Assembly: GCA_016235815.1 (NCBI GenBank)
Contig: JACRIM010000028.1
Coordinates: 62,001-126,000 of the forward strand
Length of the DNA: 64,000 nucleotides
Direction: 5' to 3'
From: Planctomycetota bacterium
GTDB taxonomy: Bacteria; Planctomycetota; Phycisphaerae; UBA1845; UTPLA1
The notes under the pieces are model-generated. The model made no database searches, was not told the DNA's origin, and saw nothing but the letters and a program-made list of their open reading frames with translations. This document shows, piece by piece, positions 1 to 8,214 of the stretch. The position numbers and the translations under genes are program-made. How positions within the stretch are numbered: the first letter of the stretch is position 1; the number at the start of each line of letters is the position of its first letter.

Positions 1-715
1 CAGTGATTTTGCCTCGACCTGAATGTTTTGGATCGACCCCAAGCCTTTTTAGTTGAGGGTTCTTGCGAAGCTCGTCCATTGCGAGCTTTAGGAGTCGCTT
101 GGCCTCGCCGTAGGTGTAGGATTGATCTTCTGAGAATGGGAAGCCATCAAACATCGTCAATGTCCCTTCCGTAAGGTATCCCTCGCGCGCCAACCGCACC
201 TCCGCAGACCTCAAATAGGCTCGCAATCGCTCTGGCCACTCGCGGCGCATTCCGGATTCGCCGAGCCATTCGTAAAGTCCACACCATGTCCGGCCAACAA
301 CTCCCGCAAACCGTCTGACTTCAGATTTTGAAATTAACGAGTGTTTATGCTTCTTGGTAAGCGACACACTCGTGATCTTGTCGAAACCGCGTTTTGTTAG
401 GGTCTTCGCATGGCGTATGAGTTGCCCCGTGGTGAGTCTCGCCTGAATCTTGGACTCAATGAATATGCACCACGACTCGCCGTCATGGATGACAATGTCT
501 GGGAGACCCCTGCGTTCACTATCTTCCTCAGTATCTGGTGGATCACCAGGTAGCGATTGTTCGGCGACACTTAGTTTGGAGCCAGTGGCAGGGCAAGAAA
601 CCCCAATCCATTGAACAAACTCTCTAAGCATTGCTCGATCTTCGTTAAGGCATACAGCCAGCGCATGGCTTAACCGGTTCTCCGGTTGGTTGTACTGGTC
701 GAAAAGATTACGCAT
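1..715 (-). CDS. PD-(D/E)XK nuclease-like protein, partial (3' end outside window)
   Basis: An open frame runs on the minus strand from an ATG at 715 to the window edge without a stop, giving about 238 residues. An in-frame TGA lies a few codons upstream, so 715 is the first usable ATG. Near residues 73-100 the protein reads GLPDIVI, then IFIESKIQ, then TTGQLIRH. This is the D-ExK-Q spacing of PD-(D/E)XK nuclease folds. The N-terminus (NLFDQYNQPENRLSHAL) and a later YLTEGTLTMFDG stretch match an uncharacterised family that I recognise only as this nuclease-like type. The C-terminus is cut off. Base composition is less G+C-rich than in the neighbours, which fits acquired DNA. Its substrate is unknown; a role in DNA restriction or defence is inference. 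Confidence 0.75.
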   Translation of the reverse strand, partial: MRNLFDQYNQPENRLSHALAVCLNEDRAMLREFVQWIGVSCPATGSKLSVAEQSLPGDPPDTEEDSERRGLPDIVIHDGESWCIFIESKIQARLTTGQLIRHAKTLTKRGFDKITSVSLTKKHKHSLISKSEVRRFAGVVGRTWCGLYEWLGESGMRREWPERLRAYLRSAEVRLAREGYLTEGTLTMFDGFPFSEDQSYTYGEAKRLLKLAMDELRKNPQLKRLGVDPKHSGRGKIT

Positions 716-820
716 CAGACTTGGTCGGCATCTTCAGCGGTCGAACCGCATTGATCAATGGTGGTCTATGCTCGTTTTGACGCAGCTACTCGTGTCGGTG
801 ACTCAGTCTATAATGCCGTC

Positions 821-1543
821 ATGCCGAAACTTGGCGTCAATATCGATCACGTAGCGACGGTTCGACAGGCCCGGCGAACGGATGAACCAGACCCGGTCTG
901 GGCCGCCATGGAGGCGCAGCTTGGCGGGGCTGATTGCATCACGTTTCACCTGCGCGAGGACCGGCGGCACATCATCGATCGCGACGTGCCACTGCTGAAG
1001 GAAGCGGTTGTCACCAAGCTGAACATGGAAATGGCGATCGCGCCGGAGATCGTGAAGATCGCGATTCAGAATCGGCCGACGCAATGCACGCTGGTGCCGG
1101 AGAAGCGCGAGGAAGTGACCACCGAGGGTGGGCTTGATGTCGTGCGATTGGGCAGTCGCATCGTGGAGGTGGTGAAACAGCTTCGCGGCGCGGGGATCAT
1201 TTGCAGTGCTTACATCGAACCGGATGTAGCGCAGATTGAGGCATCGAAGGCTGCGGGGTTCGAGGCAATCGAGCTATGGACCGGCGGCTATGCAAATGCG
1301 AAGACGCCGAACGAGCGGGATGCCACGCTGAAGCGCCTAAAGGATGGGCTGGCGGTGGGGCAGCGGTGTGGTTTGGAAGTTCATGCCGGTCATGGACTGA
1401 CGTATCGAAACGTCGGACCAGTCGCGGCAGTGCCGGGCTTTTCGGAGTTCAACATCGGCCATAGCATCATCGCGCGGGCCGTATTTGTGGGGCTTCGTGA
1501 GGCGGTGCGAGAGATGAAGCGGTTGTTGGATATGGCTGGTTGA
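821..1543 (+). CDS. pdxJ: Pyridoxine 5'-phosphate synthase
   Basis: This enzyme condenses 1-deoxyxylulose 5-phosphate with 3-amino-2-oxopropyl phosphate in the deoxyxylulose 5-phosphate-dependent route to vitamin B6. The frame opens at 758, but the family N-terminus (MPKLGVNIDHVATVRQAR) begins at the ATG at 821. That gives 240 residues, the normal PdxJ length. Visible family features include the FHLREDRRHI loop, TKLNMEMA, VPEKREEVTTEGGLD and the C-terminal HAGHGLTYRNV phosphate-binding region. It is a cytosolic TIM-barrel enzyme. It lies about 100 bp upstream of dapA on the same strand and may share a transcript, although a hairpin sits between the two genes. Confidence 0.95.
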   Translation: MPKLGVNIDHVATVRQARRTDEPDPVWAAMEAQLGGADCITFHLREDRRHIIDRDVPLLKEAVVTKLNMEMAIAPEIVKIAIQNRPTQCTLVPEKREEVTTEGGLDVVRLGSRIVEVVKQLRGAGIICSAYIEPDVAQIEASKAAGFEAIELWTGGYANAKTPNERDATLKRLKDGLAVGQRCGLEVHAGHGLTYRNVGPVAAVPGFSEFNIGHSIIARAVFVGLREAVREMKRLLDMAG

Positions 1544-1590
1544 CGTGCTGCGTGCGGCCCATCGTGGGATCAGTTATCCAGTTGGTCTTA

Positions 1591-1611
1591 CACAGGTTGA
1601 AAACCTGTGCC
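1591..1611. repeat. REP-like hairpin, CACAGGTT/AACCTGTG
   Basis: A perfect 8-bp inverted repeat (1591-1598 and 1602-1609) with a 3-nt loop lies between pdxJ and dapA. No T-tract follows, so it is not a clear terminator. Read on the minus strand, its 21 bases match the hairpin at 53920-53940 at all but two positions, and those two positions pair with each other in the stem. Confidence 0.7.
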
Positions 1612-1647
1612 ACCGTTGCCGTTTGTAGGAAGAATGGAGTCAACCTC

Positions 1648-2541
1648 ATGTTCAAGGGATGTTACGTCGCATTGGTGACGCCGTTTCGCGGCGGTGTGCT
1701 GGATCGGGCCGCGCTCGATGATCTAGTGGAACATGTCGTGACCGGCGGCGTGGCCGGCGTGGTGCCGTGTGGGACGACGGGGGAGTCGCCGACGCTGACG
1801 GAGATGGAGCAGGCCGACGTAATCTCGGCGGTCGTGAAGCGCGTGCGCGGCCGGGTGCAGGTGATCGCGGGAACGGGGACAAATTGCACGGAGAAGACGC
1901 TGCAGCTATCTCAAGCGGCTGTTCGCGCCGGGGCAGATGCGGTGATGCTCGTGTCTCCGTATTACAACAAGCCGAACCAACGGGGGCTTTACGAACACTT
2001 CAGTTATGTGGCTCGCGGGGTGAGCGTGCCGATCGTGCTGTACAACATTCCCGGGCGAACGGGCGTGGAGATTTCCGTCGAGACGATTGCTCGCCTGCAC
2101 GCCGACCATAAGAACATCGTTGCGGTGAAACACGCGACGGGTTCGGTGGAAGGTGCGAGCGAACTTGCGGCGGCGAGTGACATCACGATTCTCAGCGGAG
2201 ATGATCCACTGACGCTTCCGCTGATGAGTATCGGTGCGACGGGCGTGATCAGCGTGCTTGGGAACTTGTTGCCGATGGAAATGTCCTGCCTATGCAAAGC
2301 CGCGTTGGCGGGCGACTGGGATGAAGCTCGGGCATGGCATGAGAAGTTGCTGCCGATCTCACGCGAGTTGCTCAAGATGGATGTGAATCCGATTCCAATC
2401 AAGGCGGCCTTGGCGCATCGGGGTATGATGGCCGAGGAGTATCGACTGCCGCTTGTGCCGCTGGAGAGCGCGAAGCGTGATCGTCTGGCGGCGCTGGTTG
2501 ATCAGTATTGTTTGACTCCGAAGGCACGGCAAATCGCATGA
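1648..2541 (+). CDS. dapA: 4-hydroxy-tetrahydrodipicolinate synthase
   Basis: DapA condenses pyruvate with aspartate semialdehyde, the first committed step towards diaminopimelate and lysine. The frame opens at 1540, but the ATG at 1648 follows GGAG and starts the family N-terminus (MFKGCYVALVTPF), giving 297 residues. Visible signatures are GTTGESPTL (pyruvate carboxylate binding), YYNKPNQRGLYEHF (catalytic Tyr), YNIPGRTG (substrate-binding Arg) and the Schiff-base lysine in IVAVKHATGS. The stop codon overlaps the next gene's start by 4 nt, so the two are probably translationally coupled. Confidence 0.96.
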   Translation: MFKGCYVALVTPFRGGVLDRAALDDLVEHVVTGGVAGVVPCGTTGESPTLTEMEQADVISAVVKRVRGRVQVIAGTGTNCTEKTLQLSQAAVRAGADAVMLVSPYYNKPNQRGLYEHFSYVARGVSVPIVLYNIPGRTGVEISVETIARLHADHKNIVAVKHATGSVEGASELAAASDITILSGDDPLTLPLMSIGATGVISVLGNLLPMEMSCLCKAALAGDWDEARAWHEKLLPISRELLKMDVNPIPIKAALAHRGMMAEEYRLPLVPLESAKRDRLAALVDQYCLTPKARQIA

Positions 2542-3506
2542 GTACTGCACCGATGACTGTGGATGAACCGCTTTCTCCGTCGACCGGCGGGCAACGATTG
2601 ATTCGCCGTATTCGCTTCCTCGCGGGGATGGGCGTGGCCGCGGCGGTGTTTTGGTACTTTGGGCCGTGGGCCGCGAAGCCGATTGATCCGCGCGGGCCGA
2701 TCACGCTGCTGATGGTGGATCAGGGCGTTGTCGGCATGGCCGAGCTGCTGGGCTTGGGCGTGATCGTGAGCGGGTTAGCCGTGGCGATCAGCGGGGCAGG
2801 TTGTGCCGAGCGCGGGCCGCTGGCGGTGGCGGTGGGGTTGGCGACGCTGGCGCTGCACGGGTCGCAGATGGATTCCCTGATCCTTTATCGACTCACATCC
2901 CTCCGTCCGGGGCAGGCCGTGACCAACGTGTTCCCCGTCTGGGGTCTGATCGCTGAGACGTGGCTGTGGCTCGCGCTGATCGCGGTGGGGTTTGTCGTGG
3001 GCCGCTGGGTGGATAGCTGGTTTGCGCAGGAAGGCGCGCCGGCCGCACTGCGAAACATGCTTCGGCAGCCGACGGATTTTCGACATGCGATCGGCACGAT
3101 TGCCCTGTCGGCGCTGGTGGCGTGGTTTGTTGTGACGTACACGGTCGGCTCGTCGCAGCATCCGTTGCAAAAAGGGCAGATCTATTTTGCAATTGCCGTG
3201 GCGTTCATGCTGGCCTCGCTGGTGTCACACTGGTTCTTTCAGAGGACGTCGCGCGTTTGGCTGCTGCTGAGCGTGGCGATTGTGGCCACGACGGCTTATG
3301 TCTTTGGTGCGCCGGGCGTATCGGCATTGTCGGCAGCGGCGAAGAATGGGAGCTATCTACCGCTTACGCCGGTGACGCGGCCGCTGCCGATTGAGTATGC
3401 GGCGCTTGGGGCGGTAGGGGCGCTGCTGGAAGAAGACGCGATGCATATGCTGCGGGCGTTGTTTGGATTCCCGATTGGGGATGATGTCGAGCGGGACAAC
3501 GCATAG
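2538..3506 (+). CDS. Multi-spanning membrane protein, unknown function
   Basis: The start was placed at the ATG overlapping the dapA stop (ATGA arrangement), giving 322 residues; a longer frame from 2508 is possible. After a short polar N-terminus there are roughly eight to nine hydrophobic segments, for example AGMGVAAAVFWYFGPW, AELLGLGVIVSGLAVAI and LIAETWLWLALIAVGFVVG. No catalytic motif is visible and I do not recognise the family. The overlap with dapA suggests co-transcription but does not indicate a function. It is probably an inner-membrane protein. Confidence 0.8.
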   Translation: MSTAPMTVDEPLSPSTGGQRLIRRIRFLAGMGVAAAVFWYFGPWAAKPIDPRGPITLLMVDQGVVGMAELLGLGVIVSGLAVAISGAGCAERGPLAVAVGLATLALHGSQMDSLILYRLTSLRPGQAVTNVFPVWGLIAETWLWLALIAVGFVVGRWVDSWFAQEGAPAALRNMLRQPTDFRHAIGTIALSALVAWFVVTYTVGSSQHPLQKGQIYFAIAVAFMLASLVSHWFFQRTSRVWLLLSVAIVATTAYVFGAPGVSALSAAAKNGSYLPLTPVTRPLPIEYAALGAVGALLEEDAMHMLRALFGFPIGDDVERDNA

Positions 3507-3527
3507 CGGTTATTTTGGAGGGCGACG

Positions 3528-4019
3528 ATGGACGCGATCGTTTTGTTGAAGGATCGGTTGACGCTGGCGCGAAAATGGACGAACGACCTGATCGCGGACA
3601 TTGACGAGTCGCAGTGGTTCTTTCAACCGGGGCCGGGGTTGGGGCATGTGGCGTGGCAACTCGGGCATCTCGCGGCGTCGCAGATCGTGCTTGTGCATAT
3701 GCGGTGCTTCGGCAGGAAGTTCGAGGATTGTGCTCCTGCGGATTACATGGGCACCTTTGCCCGTGGCTCGACGCCGGTGGCCGATCCGTCGAAGTATCCG
3801 TCGATCAAGGTGATTCGCGAGTTCTTCAATCGGACGCAGGCGGAGGTGCTCGACAAAGTGTCGACGCTTTCGGCGGCTGATCTGGATTACGCGACGGAAC
3901 CGCACCCGATGTTCACGAATCGCGGCGGTGCCATCGGCATGACGGCCATGCATGAGACATTTCATGCAGGGCAGATCGCGATGATTCGGCGGCTGATGGG
4001 TAAGACGTTTCTGCGGTGA
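3528..4019 (+). CDS. DinB-family (four-helix bundle) protein
   Basis: This 163-residue protein has the layout of the DinB/YfiT superfamily, which are four-helix bundles that often hold a metal through three histidines. The expected triad is visible: one His in WQLGHLAASQ near residue 47, and two in MHETFHAGQ near residues 142 and 146. Members include thiol S-transferases and metal-dependent hydrolases, but most are uncharacterised and the substrate cannot be read from sequence. The GGAGG-like run just before the ATG supports the start. It lies 20 bp after the membrane-protein gene and may end the pdxJ-dapA transcription unit. Confidence 0.85.
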   Translation: MDAIVLLKDRLTLARKWTNDLIADIDESQWFFQPGPGLGHVAWQLGHLAASQIVLVHMRCFGRKFEDCAPADYMGTFARGSTPVADPSKYPSIKVIREFFNRTQAEVLDKVSTLSAADLDYATEPHPMFTNRGGAIGMTAMHETFHAGQIAMIRRLMGKTFLR

Positions 4020-4055
4020 GATTGGTTGGGATCTTGCGGCGTTTGTACTAAATCT

Positions 4056-4108
4056 GCACGGGTCAACGGAGTTGACCCATGCCACCCCACGCATTGACCC
4101 ATGCTACC
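4056..4108. repeat. Palindromic hairpin with a second degenerate copy
   Basis: GGGTCAAC (4060-4067) and GTTGACCC (4071-4078) form a perfect 8-bp stem with a 3-nt loop, and three more outer pairs follow one mismatch. The right arm with its flank (TTGACCCATGCCACC, 4072-4086) recurs with one change at 4094-4108. The element lies between two convergent genes. No T-run follows it, so a repeat element is likelier than a terminator, though it could still act as one. Confidence 0.6.
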
Positions 4109-4119
4109 TTTCGTCTTGG

Positions 4120-4509
4120 CTATCCTGCCATTGCGTGCTGAATAAACAACACGGCCACGGGAAGTACCACACCGATTGCCAGGCCGATCACGGCCCGGCG
4201 GCGTTCTCGCTTGAGCTGCCAGGCCATGACGACGCCGAGAGATACCGTTGCAAGCAGGCCGAGCGAGGCGGTGACCATGACGATGCGCATCAGCCAGTTC
4301 GGATCGCGTTTTTCGCGACTCTCGGGGGCGAGCCGCTGGTGCGTGTGGATTGACGCGGCGTTCACGAGCCACTGGGCCGGTTTGTAGCTTCCGTCCTTTC
4401 GAGCTTCGTGCAGCTCAAAGGTCTGCAAAGCGCCGGTCACCAGGAACATGATCAGCAGGGGGGCGAAGGCGCAGCCGAGATAGACGTGCAGGGCGCGAAG
4501 GGTTTTCAC
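4120..4509 (-). CDS. Small PepSY-associated-type membrane protein
   Basis: This 129-residue protein has an N-terminal helix beginning MKTLRALHVYLGCAFAPLL. That start resembles the first transmembrane segment of PepSY-TM proteins (iron-uptake-associated reductases and similar). A soluble loop follows, then two further hydrophobic segments (MRIVMVTASLGLLATVSLGV and GLAIGVVLPVAVLFI). It is much shorter than full PepSY-TM proteins and lacks PepSY domains, so only the membrane-helix type can be named. It lies 60 bp downstream of the MacB-like permease gene and could share its transcript. Confidence 0.7.
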   Translation of the reverse strand: MKTLRALHVYLGCAFAPLLIMFLVTGALQTFELHEARKDGSYKPAQWLVNAASIHTHQRLAPESREKRDPNWLMRIVMVTASLGLLATVSLGVVMAWQLKRERRRAVIGLAIGVVLPVAVLFIQHAMAG

Positions 4510-4569
4510 ATGGAGTCCTTTCAGGAATTGGATTCGCGGCGGTGATACGCGGCGGACCGCTTCGAATGG

Positions 4570-5787
4570 TTATTCAAATCGAAGGGCATCGATGGGATCA
4601 AGGCGACTTGCCCGCCAGGCGGGGTAGAAGCCGAAGAAGACGCCGGTGGCAAAGGCGAAGCTCATGGCGATGGCGGCGATCCAATAGGACACGGCCGTTT
4701 CGTAGCCCTTCCACGCCGTGAGGAGATACGAGAATCCCCAGCCGCCGAACATACCGATGATGCCGCCGAGCGTGCAGAGGACAACGGCCTCGATCAGGAA
4801 TTGCGCGAGAATGTCGCTGTTGTTGGCGCCGATGGCCATGCGCAGACCGATTTCGCGGGTGCGCTCGGTGACGCTTACGAGCATGATGTTCATGATGCCG
4901 ATACCGCCGACGCAAAGTGAAACGCTGGCAATCATGCCGAGCAGCCATGAAAAGGAATCGCTTGATTCTTCCTTCACCGCCGCCGATTCGCTCAGGGCGA
5001 AGATGCGGAAATCGTCGGGGTCTTCATCGCGCAGGTTGTGTCGCTGGCGGAGCAATCGGCGGATCTGGTCTTCCGCCACTTTCGGGTCCACGCCGTGGTG
5101 CGCTGCGGCGACGAGGGTGCCGGAGATTTCGGTGCCGGCGACCTTGGCCTGAAAGGTGCTGTAGGGGAAGAGAATCATGTCATCCTCGTCGCGCATGCCG
5201 TTGCGCCCCTTGAAGCCGAGCAGGCCGACAACCTTGAAGCGGGCGTTCTTGACGGTGATCTCTTCGCCGATGGGGCTCACGGAGCCGAACAATTCGCGCG
5301 CGGCGGTCAAGCCGATGCAGCAGACCGGGCGTTTCATTAACTCATCGGATTCATCGAGCGTGCGCCCGGCCTCGACGCCCCAGCGGCGGATGTCGTGGAA
5401 GTTTGGCAGGACGCCCATGAGGTTCGTCGAATAGTTGCTATAGCTGGACTTCACCTGTTGCGAAAGGCGGTTGGTCGGGCTGGCGGCGCGGACGGCGGCG
5501 CATTCGGCCATGATGGCGTCGGCGTCCTGCCGGGTTTGAAGCGGTTTGCGCTGCTGGTCGGCCTTGCGGACACCGCTACGCGAGACGCCCCACGACCAGA
5601 CAAACATCCAGTCATCGCCAAGCCGGGCAATCTCAGCCTCGACGCGGGCCTTGGTGGCTTCGGCCATGGCGACGAGCGTGATGACCGCGCCGACGCCGAT
5701 GATGATGCCGAGCATGGACAGGCCGGTGCGGACCTTGTTTTTGCCGAGGCTGATGAGGGATTCGGAGATGAGGGAGGGGAGGTTCAT
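4570..5787 (-). CDS. MacB/FtsX-family ABC transporter permease
   Basis: The 405-residue protein has the MacB layout. An N-terminal helix (LSMLGIIIGVGAVITLVAM) is followed by a large periplasmic MacB core domain over about residues 45-270. A C-terminal FtsX domain with three helices includes GIGIMNIMLVSVTERTREIG, a strongly conserved MacB/LolC-type stretch. Such permeases pair with a cytosolic ATPase for mechanotransmission across the envelope, as in export of macrolides, peptides or lipoproteins. No ATPase gene lies next to it, so its partner must be encoded elsewhere and the substrate is unknown. Confidence 0.88.
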   Translation of the reverse strand: MNLPSLISESLISLGKNKVRTGLSMLGIIIGVGAVITLVAMAEATKARVEAEIARLGDDWMFVWSWGVSRSGVRKADQQRKPLQTRQDADAIMAECAAVRAASPTNRLSQQVKSSYSNYSTNLMGVLPNFHDIRRWGVEAGRTLDESDELMKRPVCCIGLTAARELFGSVSPIGEEITVKNARFKVVGLLGFKGRNGMRDEDDMILFPYSTFQAKVAGTEISGTLVAAAHHGVDPKVAEDQIRRLLRQRHNLRDEDPDDFRIFALSESAAVKEESSDSFSWLLGMIASVSLCVGGIGIMNIMLVSVTERTREIGLRMAIGANNSDILAQFLIEAVVLCTLGGIIGMFGGWGFSYLLTAWKGYETAVSYWIAAIAMSFAFATGVFFGFYPAWRASRLDPIDALRFE

Positions 5788-5857
5788 GGGCGTTCGCCGG
5801 CGTGTGTTTGATTACGTCTGGATTATATAACGAAACAGAGTAGCGGCCCATTCTTTC

Positions 5858-5956
5858 CTGAGTGGTCCGCACAGCGGACCCTACTTGCAACTGAGTGGTC
5901 CGCACAGCGGACCCTACTTACAACAGCGGACCCTACTTGCAACAGCGGACGCTACT
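5858..5956. repeat. Tandem 33-bp palindromic repeat, two full and two partial copies
   Basis: A 33-bp unit occupies 5858-5890 and 5891-5923 with one difference, and right halves follow at 5924-5942 and 5943-5956. Each full unit contains the perfect hairpin GGTCCGC-ACA-GCGGACC (5864-5880 and 5897-5913). The final partial copy runs into the stop codon of the gene ending at 5952. The array lies between two minus-strand genes. Confidence 0.85.
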
Positions 5957-6599
5957 TTCCGGGGGCGGTGGTGGGGGCGCGTTCTTCTTTTTTCACCTGC
6001 TCGCGGACACGCTTGAGGGCATCGACGTATGGCTCGCCGATGGCGCGTTCTTCGGCGGTGGTGTTTTCCATGACCCACTGCTGCACGTCGTCGGATCGGG
6101 TGCCGGAGTTGGTTTTGAAGAGGACGGCGAGATCCTTGAACTGCAGGGCCTGATCGCGGCCTTCGACGAGTTTTTGGCGGCAGTACGTGCTTTTCTCCGC
6201 GCTGGAGGAAAGCGTCGCGAATTTCTTGGCATCATCGAGAAATGACTTCTTGAGCCGACGGAGCAGGGCGTTCACAAAGTCTTTTCTTGTCGCTTCGTTC
6301 ATGTCCTTGATGAATGCCTTCAACTCGTCACGGGCCTTGGCATCCGACAGATGACGCTGCCATTCGTCGAGCAGTTGCTTTTGCTGCACATCGGGCAACT
6401 TCGCAAGGCCGCGGTCATTGGCGATGAATTCGACCATTTCGGCGGCGCTTGCCTTGGCGACGATGGGTGTGGACGGTGTTGATGAAAGCTCGTAATAAAC
6501 GAATCCGATGATGAGGATCAGACCGACGACGGCGCCGATGACGAGCGCCGGCCGATGGTGTTTGACAACGTGCTGGACCTTTTGAGTCGGCATGGACAC
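5952..6599 (-). CDS. Hypothetical single-pass membrane protein
   Basis: This 215-residue protein has a short basic cytosolic N-terminus, one helix (ALVIGAVVGLILIIGFVYY, about residues 18-36) and a long charged helical domain outside the membrane. I recognise no family. Its start lies 6 bp after the pseudopilin gene, so the two are probably co-transcribed. Its TAG stop (complement of 5952-5954) lies inside the last partial copy of the adjoining repeat, so the present C-terminus may have been set by spread of the repeat. Confidence 0.7.
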   Translation of the reverse strand: MSMPTQKVQHVVKHHRPALVIGAVVGLILIIGFVYYELSSTPSTPIVAKASAAEMVEFIANDRGLAKLPDVQQKQLLDEWQRHLSDAKARDELKAFIKDMNEATRKDFVNALLRRLKKSFLDDAKKFATLSSSAEKSTYCRQKLVEGRDQALQFKDLAVLFKTNSGTRSDDVQQWVMENTTAEERAIGEPYVDALKRVREQVKKEERAPTTAPGK

Positions 6600-6605
6600 T
6601 CCAGA

Positions 6606-7241
6606 CTATCGGGCGCTCGATGCGCGAGCGCGGGAGGTTCGCGGTTTGAAGTCGGCGTTCAGCGTGTTGATCGCGCCAAGATCGTCGCCGGTGTGGAACG
6701 GTTCGAAATCGGAAAGCAGCGGTTGATCGGCCTTGCCCATGCCAAAGCCGCCGGACTTCCCCAGGGATTCTTCGCCGACTTTCTTGCCGGCATAGGCCTC
6801 GCCGAACCACCATTCATAACTGGTGCCCTCGGTGGCGAAGTAGGTTGTGACCACGCTGAATTTTGAGCGAAGCGAACTATCGTCCGTAAGGGTGCGTTGG
6901 TCAGCCGGGCAGTGATAGGCGTTGCGGTCCTTGACGTAACGATCAAGCACCTCCGGGAGGGTAGGCCACTTGGCGGAATCAGTCTTAACAGACGCGAGCT
7001 TGGCGACGGCGGGCCAGCGATGGTCGTTGTCGGCAAGGTAGGCCTGCAACGCTTGCGAGATGGTAGCCAAGTTGCCCAGGCAAGCCGTTCGCTGTGCGGA
7101 AACACGGCCGGAGGTCGATGCCGTTGCTCGAAGGAACAGCACGAGCATGGTCAGGACGAGGACTGAGCAGAGCAGCTCGATTTTCGTAATTCCTTTGCGG
7201 TGAGGGGATTGCGACCGGATGATGATCATTCTCACAGGCAT
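6606..7241 (-). CDS. Type IV pseudopilin-like protein
   Basis: A prepilin-like N-terminus is visible: a basic leader, then KGITKIELLCSVLVLTMLVL, with Gly before the cleavage point, Glu at position 5 and a hydrophobic stem helix. The rest is a globular domain of about 170 residues with an exposed CPADQRTL stretch typical of planctomycete pseudopilins. The frame opens at 7295. The ATG at 7241 (or 7229) gives a more normal leader and was chosen without a convincing ribosome binding site. Planctomycetes encode many such proteins; no secretion or pilus machinery lies nearby. Confidence 0.72.
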   Translation of the reverse strand: MPVRMIIIRSQSPHRKGITKIELLCSVLVLTMLVLFLRATASTSGRVSAQRTACLGNLATISQALQAYLADNDHRWPAVAKLASVKTDSAKWPTLPEVLDRYVKDRNAYHCPADQRTLTDDSSLRSKFSVVTTYFATEGTSYEWWFGEAYAGKKVGEESLGKSGGFGMGKADQPLLSDFEPFHTGDDLGAINTLNADFKPRTSRARASSAR

Positions 7242-7355
7242 AACGGCGGCCCCAAAGCCAAACGGGCTTGCCGGTCTCGTGTCACGAGTCCGCAAGCCCG
7301 CAGAGGCGTCGCACGGTATGTTAGGAGAGCGGGGGCGTCAAGTATTTTGGCCGAC

Positions 7356-8012
7356 CTACTGAGGATCAACCGCCTTCTTGACAGCCTTGGAAAGCGCCAC
7401 AAGTCCTTTGTCGCCATTATCTTGCGCATCGTGATACCCGCACCAGACGCGGATATCGGTGATCTCGTGCGTCAGACTGACGACGTCATCATTGTCGTAG
7501 GTTCGAATTGAGAATCGCCGAGTTTCCTTGGGGAGCAGGGGGCCGCGCCAGTCGCCGTCGAGCTGCATCGGGCTGGCGGCCCACGTCTTTCGTTCGAGGA
7601 CCGGATCACCGTTTTTGTCGAGGCCGACGATTCGCATCGTAAGAAGACTGACGGTCTGATCGCCTTTGTTTTCAATCTCAACGACGGTTCGTGCATAGTG
7701 ACGGCCTTCGTCGGATTGGGCCATTTTTACGGAGATTCGAAGCTTGTCCCGGTATTCGGGTTGTCGTTCGTCGTCCATGGCATCAAGGATTGCCGGCGGG
7801 AGAGAATCCCGGAGTTCGGGCAGGTGTTCGGAGATCTGCCCCATGAGACCAGCAATGGTGTCGGACTTGCGATCCACGAATCGCAGGCCGTAAACGCCTA
7901 ACCCCGTTGCACTTACGATGACAGTCATGATGACGGCCGTCGCGCAGATGGCCGAGACGGAGAAAAACGACATTCGCTTGTTGACGATTTGCGGTGGGGT
8001 ATCTGAAAACAT
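7356..8012 (-). CDS. Hypothetical membrane-anchored protein
   Basis: This 218-residue protein has one N-terminal helix (ICATAVIMTVIVSATGLGVYGL, about residues 17-38) followed by an extracytoplasmic domain of about 180 residues. The stretch ARTVVEIENKGDQTVSLLTM reads like a beta-sandwich in which a conserved phrase compares a molecule with its neighbours, but I cannot assign a family. It is the first gene of the minus-strand group 8012 to 4120. A gap of about 115 bp separates it from the pseudopilin gene, so linkage is uncertain. Confidence 0.65.
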   Translation of the reverse strand: MFSDTPPQIVNKRMSFFSVSAICATAVIMTVIVSATGLGVYGLRFVDRKSDTIAGLMGQISEHLPELRDSLPPAILDAMDDERQPEYRDKLRISVKMAQSDEGRHYARTVVEIENKGDQTVSLLTMRIVGLDKNGDPVLERKTWAASPMQLDGDWRGPLLPKETRRFSIRTYDNDDVVSLTHEITDIRVWCGYHDAQDNGDKGLVALSKAVKKAVDPQ

Positions 8013-8214
8013 GGCTGCGACTCCTGTCTGGCCGGGGTAGTCCGATCGGCCTTGTGGAGGGGTATTGTAGGGCGGCTAATGGATATTTCGGAAATTGGCG
8101 TGGGAATACGTGTGCGGCGGTCAACAGAGCGGCTGAATGACGATACTCTATTGCACGGCCCGCGCGGGGGATCGGGGCGGTCGAACAGCGTGAGAAAGCG
8201 AGTGGCATAGCGGC

